This document shows, in pieces, positions 61,718-64,000 of a stretch of 64,000 nucleotides of DNA (its first letter is position 1; every line of letters starts with the position of its first letter). The notes under the pieces are model-generated. The model was not told the origin of the DNA and did not search any database. It was given only the letters and a program-made list of their open reading frames with translations. The stretch comes from Ferruginibacter sp. Lineage in GTDB: Bacteria > Bacteroidota > Bacteroidia > Chitinophagales > Chitinophagaceae. The stretch is taken from contig JAHBTP010000002.1 of NCBI GenBank assembly GCA_019638485.1, forward strand, positions 310,001 through 374,000, read 5' to 3'. A program made the translations under genes and the position numbers.

Positions 61718-62377
61718 CTACCCATTATAGAAATCTTTTGAATAAAAAGGCTGGGCATCCACAATATTTGTCCATTTTTCTTGTGCCATCATTTGTTTAG
61801 ATATGAGTGCCAGTTCATTAGCGAGGTTGAGTTCAGGAAGCCTGATTATATTTTTATGGTTACTAATTTGATAAAATTTTTCACAGCCGCTCCCTGTAAA
61901 AACAACCGGATTGTTTTCTAATAGATTTGAGAATGAATTTTCAGAAAGGATGAGATGAGATGGTGGGGTGATTTCGGTTAATGATGCATTAAAAACGGCG
62001 TAAAATACCTCAAGTCTTCTTGCATCAATCATAGGGATGTAGAAACCTATATCTAATGGATGGGCTTGTTTGGAAGCTAATGCCATTGCATATAAACGGT
62101 TAACCATCATTAGTGGTAAATTCAATGCCAAACAAATACCTTTTGCAGATGCCAATCCAACGCGAATTCCTGTATAGGAGCCCGGGCCCTCAGTAACTAA
62201 AACACCACGGAGTTGGTTAATCTGAATATTATTTTGGTTGAGCAATTCTTGGATTGCCGGATGAATAAAGGCAGCATGGTTTTTCTGTTGGCTATTATTT
62301 TTCTGAGCTATTATTTTTCCTTCATTTGCCAAAGCCACTAATGCGGTTTCTGTTGTAGTATCAATCAATAAAATCAT
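61718..62377 (-). CDS. tsaB: tRNA t6A biosynthesis protein TsaB
   Basis: 219 residues. The ASKHA-type N-terminus ILLIDTTTETALVAL and the signature EGPGSYTGIRVGLASAKGICLAL near residue 65 identify TsaB. Conserved PMIDARRLEVFYAVF near 108 also fits. TsaB dimerises with TsaD and TsaE to make N6-threonylcarbamoyladenosine at tRNA position 37. The partner tsaE is at 25241-25648. It is 2 bp downstream of the HADH-like gene, in one transcript. Confidence 0.95.
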   Translation of the reverse strand: MILLIDTTTETALVALANEGKIIAQKNNSQQKNHAAFIHPAIQELLNQNNIQINQLRGVLVTEGPGSYTGIRVGLASAKGICLALNLPLMMVNRLYAMALASKQAHPLDIGFYIPMIDARRLEVFYAVFNASLTEITPPSHLILSENSFSNLLENNPVVFTGSGCEKFYQISNHKNIIRLPELNLANELALISKQMMAQEKWTNIVDAQPFYSKDFYNG

Positions 62378-62379
62378 GC

Positions 62380-62985
62380 TTATTGAGTTTGACTTGCTTG
62401 AATTAAAAGTTTTGAAGGAAGATAGCTTTTATCGGTAACAGATAAAGTATTTAGTAGTTTAGCAATATTGGCTATTCCAATTTTCTCTGCCCACTCGAAG
62501 GGTCCGAAAGGATAGCCGGTACCGAGTTTCATGGCTACATCAATTTCATTGGGAGTGCTCACTTTGTCTTCAAGAGCCAGATAGGCCTCATTAACAATCA
62601 TAGCAATTACTCTTGGTGCAATAAAGCCGGGAGCATCTGTTACAAAATTAAATTTCTTTTCCAAGGCTTTTTCAATACACTTCGTATCACCATCAATGAC
62701 TCCGGTAACTTCCCAAACCTGTCGCTTTAAAAACTCTGGCCATCCATTAAAACGAATAATATTTTTTGAGTGGTTATAAGGAATAATAGAAAGCACATTA
62801 TTAATTAAAACAAGCTTATTAGCCGGGTAATTTACAAAACCTGATTCCACAAAAAAATTAATAAAGGCATCCGCATCTCCATGTTCAGAAAATAAAGAAA
62901 TATCTTCAACACGTACAAAAGAAGATTTCATCATCACACCGGCTTCTGCCAAAATATTATCCGGGCCGCAAATAACTATTTTCAT
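62380..62985 (-). CDS. 3-hydroxyacyl-CoA dehydrogenase-like protein, degenerate NAD-binding half
   Basis: 201 residues from the ATG at 62985; a longer frame from 63036 begins upstream of the -7 box and is rejected. Residues 115-201 match the C-terminal domain of 3-hydroxyacyl-CoA dehydrogenases (GFIAPRVIAMIVNEAYLAL, LGTGYPFGPFEWAEKIGI). The N-terminal half starts KIVICGPDN, lacking the GxGxxG dinucleotide loop, and is shorter than a complete Rossmann domain. Catalytic activity is doubtful. It may be a regulatory or substrate-binding remnant, conserved in Bacteroidota. It is transcribed with tsaB. Confidence 0.75.
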   Translation of the reverse strand: MKIVICGPDNILAEAGVMMKSSFVRVEDISLFSEHGDADAFINFFVESGFVNYPANKLVLINNVLSIIPYNHSKNIIRFNGWPEFLKRQVWEVTGVIDGDTKCIEKALEKKFNFVTDAPGFIAPRVIAMIVNEAYLALEDKVSTPNEIDVAMKLGTGYPFGPFEWAEKIGIANIAKLLNTLSVTDKSYLPSKLLIQASQTQ

Positions 62986-62997
62986 GCTTTCTTTTTG

Positions 62998-63005
62998 CAA
63001 AAATA
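62998..63005 (-). promoter_or_regulatory. -7 box of the HADH-like/tsaB operon
   Basis: Minus-strand TATTTTTG, exact TANNTTTG, 12 nt before the ATG at 62985. It decides that start, because the longer frame's start codon lies upstream of it. Confidence 0.5.
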
Positions 63006-63021
63006 GGTGGTTAATTAGGGA

Positions 63022-63029
63022 TATATTTG
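63022..63029 (+). promoter_or_regulatory. -7 box of ridA
   Basis: TATATTTG, exact TANNTTTG, 21 nt before the ATG at 63051. An in-frame TTG at 63027 lies within the box, so it cannot be the start codon. It is back-to-back with the -7 box of the divergent gene, only 16 bp apart. Confidence 0.5.
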
Positions 63030-63050
63030 TACTCAATTAAATTTAGTGTT

Positions 63051-63434
63051 ATGTCTGCAAAAATTATTTATACTAAACAAGCTCCGGAGCCCATTGGACC
63101 GTATAGCCAGGCTGTTGCTGCCGGAAATATGTTGTTTATTTCAGGTCAAATTCCAATAAATCCTCAAACGGGTGAGTTGGTTACTTCGTCAATTAAAGAA
63201 GAAACTCTTCAGGTAATGAAAAATTTATCTGCTATTTTGAAAGAAGCAGGATTAGATTTTTCACATGTGGTTAAAACATCCATTTTTTTATCAGACATGC
63301 AATTATTCGGTGTAGTAAATGAGGTATATGCTGCTTTTTTTTCGGGAAACTATCCTGCAAGAGAGACGGTAGCCGTGAAAACACTTCCTCGGAGTGTTAA
63401 TGTTGAAATTAGTATGATTGCCTTGCTGCCATGA
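63051..63434 (+). CDS. ridA: RidA family enamine/imine deaminase
   Basis: 127 residues from the ATG at 63051, the usual RidA length. The N-terminus [19 protein letters not shown], the core [18 protein letters not shown] near residue 25, the [21 protein letters not shown] segment near 80, and the catalytic Arg in [10 protein letters not shown] near 104 are all present. RidA hydrolyses reactive enamine and imine intermediates of PLP enzymes such as threonine dehydratase. The ATG of the 2-hydroxyacid dehydrogenase overlaps its stop (ATGA), so the two are translationally coupled. Confidence 0.95.
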   Translation: MSAKIIYTKQAPEPIGPYSQAVAAGNMLFISGQIPINPQTGELVTSSIKEETLQVMKNLSAILKEAGLDFSHVVKTSIFLSDMQLFGVVNEVYAAFFSGNYPARETVAVKTLPRSVNVEISMIALLP

Positions 63435-64000
63435 TATTAATTACAGCACCTGCACATCCGTATTTAATAAAAATACTTTTAGCCAAAGGGTATGAGGTGG
63501 AATATCGCCCTGATATCGGTTATGATGAACTCTTTTCCTTAGCGCCATCTGTAGAAGGATTAATTGTTACTACTCGATTAAGGGTTGATAAATCGTTAAT
63601 TGATAAAGCGCCTAAGTTAAAATGGATTGGTCGTTTGGGAAGCGGTATGGAATTGATTGATGTTGATTATGCACGTGCAAAAAATATCATCTGCCAAAGC
63701 AGTCCTGAAGGTAACCGAGTTGCTGTTGCTGAACATGCATTAGGTATGTTGATTGCGTTACAAAAAAATATTGTGAAGAGCAATGAAGAGGTTAAACATA
63801 ACAGATGGCTTCGGGTTGAGAACCGTGGGGTTGAAATTTCCGGAAAAACAATTGGAATAATTGGATATGGAAACACAGGAAGTTCATTTGCAAAATTGCT
63901 TAGCGGTTTTGATGTTACCTTGTTAGTGTTTGATAAATACAAGTTTAATTTTGGCACCGGAAATATTAAAGAGGCAAACTTGGAACAGATTTGCCGCTAT
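63431..64000 (+). CDS. D-isomer-specific 2-hydroxyacid dehydrogenase (C-terminus outside window)
   Basis: 190 codons are visible; the reading frame runs off the right edge. The N-terminal lid domain has [21 protein letters not shown] and the catalytic-Arg segment [12 protein letters not shown] near residue 75. The NAD-binding loop is [16 protein letters not shown] near 145, a GxGxxG fold. This is the SerA/hydroxypyruvate reductase superfamily. Whether it is phosphoglycerate dehydrogenase or another 2-hydroxyacid enzyme needs the missing C-terminus, which would show the catalytic Glu-His pair. It overlaps ridA by four bases. Confidence 0.9.
   Translation, partial: MILITAPAHPYLIKILLAKGYEVEYRPDIGYDELFSLAPSVEGLIVTTRLRVDKSLIDKAPKLKWIGRLGSGMELIDVDYARAKNIICQSSPEGNRVAVAEHALGMLIALQKNIVKSNEEVKHNRWLRVENRGVEISGKTIGIIGYGNTGSSFAKLLSGFDVTLLVFDKYKFNFGTGNIKEANLEQICRY

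Noticed and set aside
63027..63050. Upstream TTG start for ridA
   Set aside because: It lies within the TATATTTG box; RidA proteins begin at the conserved MSAKII-like N-terminus.
1..64000. CRISPR array, prophage, insertion sequence, integron or rRNA
   Set aside because: No regularly spaced repeats, transposase, integrase, phage structural genes or rRNA segments are seen on either strand.

Overview
The window is one AT-rich stretch of chromosome from a member of the Bacteroidota, most likely the Chitinophagaceae/Sphingobacteriia side of the phylum. Several things point there. There is an LpxC-FabZ fusion, a three-domain IspG, the T9SS regulator PorX and the gliding genes gldE and gldD. There is also one full-length RelA/SpoT, a fused IcmF mutase, a bacterial GGGP synthase, a 29-residue AURKAIP1/COX24-type ribosomal protein, and many promoters of the Bacteroidota type (TTG/TTTG, about 19-21 nt, TANNTTTG). 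Genes are tightly packed, mostly housekeeping, and run on both strands in short operons. I see no phage, insertion sequence, CRISPR array or rRNA.

Layout. 1-2757 (minus): a radA-comF-lipoprotein run. 2758-3516: the longest non-coding stretch. 3517-10022: a small winged-helix protein, pdxA, rsmA, the large icmF and an NRDE protein. 10161-17843: an amidase lipoprotein, a flippase, two di-haem peroxidases, arfB, GGGP synthase, ruvB and an OmpR-type response regulator. 17844-19351: a lone FkbM methyltransferase flanked by non-coding DNA. 19352-25173: HerA-like ATPase, a possible small RNA, recQ and the copper ATPase copA. 25241-32042: tsaE and alanine dehydrogenase, then the minus-strand lipid A operon HD-lpxD-lpxC/fabZ-lpxA-ABC ATPase. 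32182-36999: porX, a hypothetical gene, a PhnP-like phosphodiesterase, an HhH protein and an acyl-CoA dehydrogenase. 37011-45654: a small helical protein, RelA/SpoT, tRNA-Leu, trigger factor, an HTTM protein, RNase G, the mini ribosomal protein, a TPR protein and HU. 45767-49379: mutY-ssb-gldE-gldD. 49431-52490: a cysteine-cluster protein, a degenerate class D beta-lactamase homologue and a BatB-BatC fusion. 52596-64000: copB, ispG-nadB-lpxL-like, a tiny LuxR protein, a CstB-like persulfide dioxygenase with an ArsR regulator, the HADH-like/tsaB pair, and ridA with a 2-hydroxyacid dehydrogenase cut off by the window edge.

How the genes connect. Lipid A synthesis (lpxA, lpxC/fabZ, lpxD, an LpxL-like acyltransferase), secretion and gliding (porX, gldD, gldE), tRNA t6A modification (tsaE and tsaB, far apart), DNA repair and recombination (radA, recQ, ruvB, mutY, ssb, HU), copper export (one CPC-type and one CPH-type ATPase) and sulfide/persulfide detoxification are represented.

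Most of the window is ordinary core genome and I do not see a complete new defence or metabolic system. The signals most worth a second look are five. (1) A consensus promoter and strong terminator frame a short RNA candidate at about 21060-21121; its promoter shares an identical 17-mer with the promoter of a small winged-helix gene. (2) A class D beta-lactamase homologue has lost its catalytic Lys and the Ser of SxV. (3) An orphan BatB-BatC fusion. (4) A 53-bp imperfect palindrome sits between rng and an HTTM gene. (5) Several genes have the -7 box 3-7 nt from the start codon, which predicts leaderless mRNAs.
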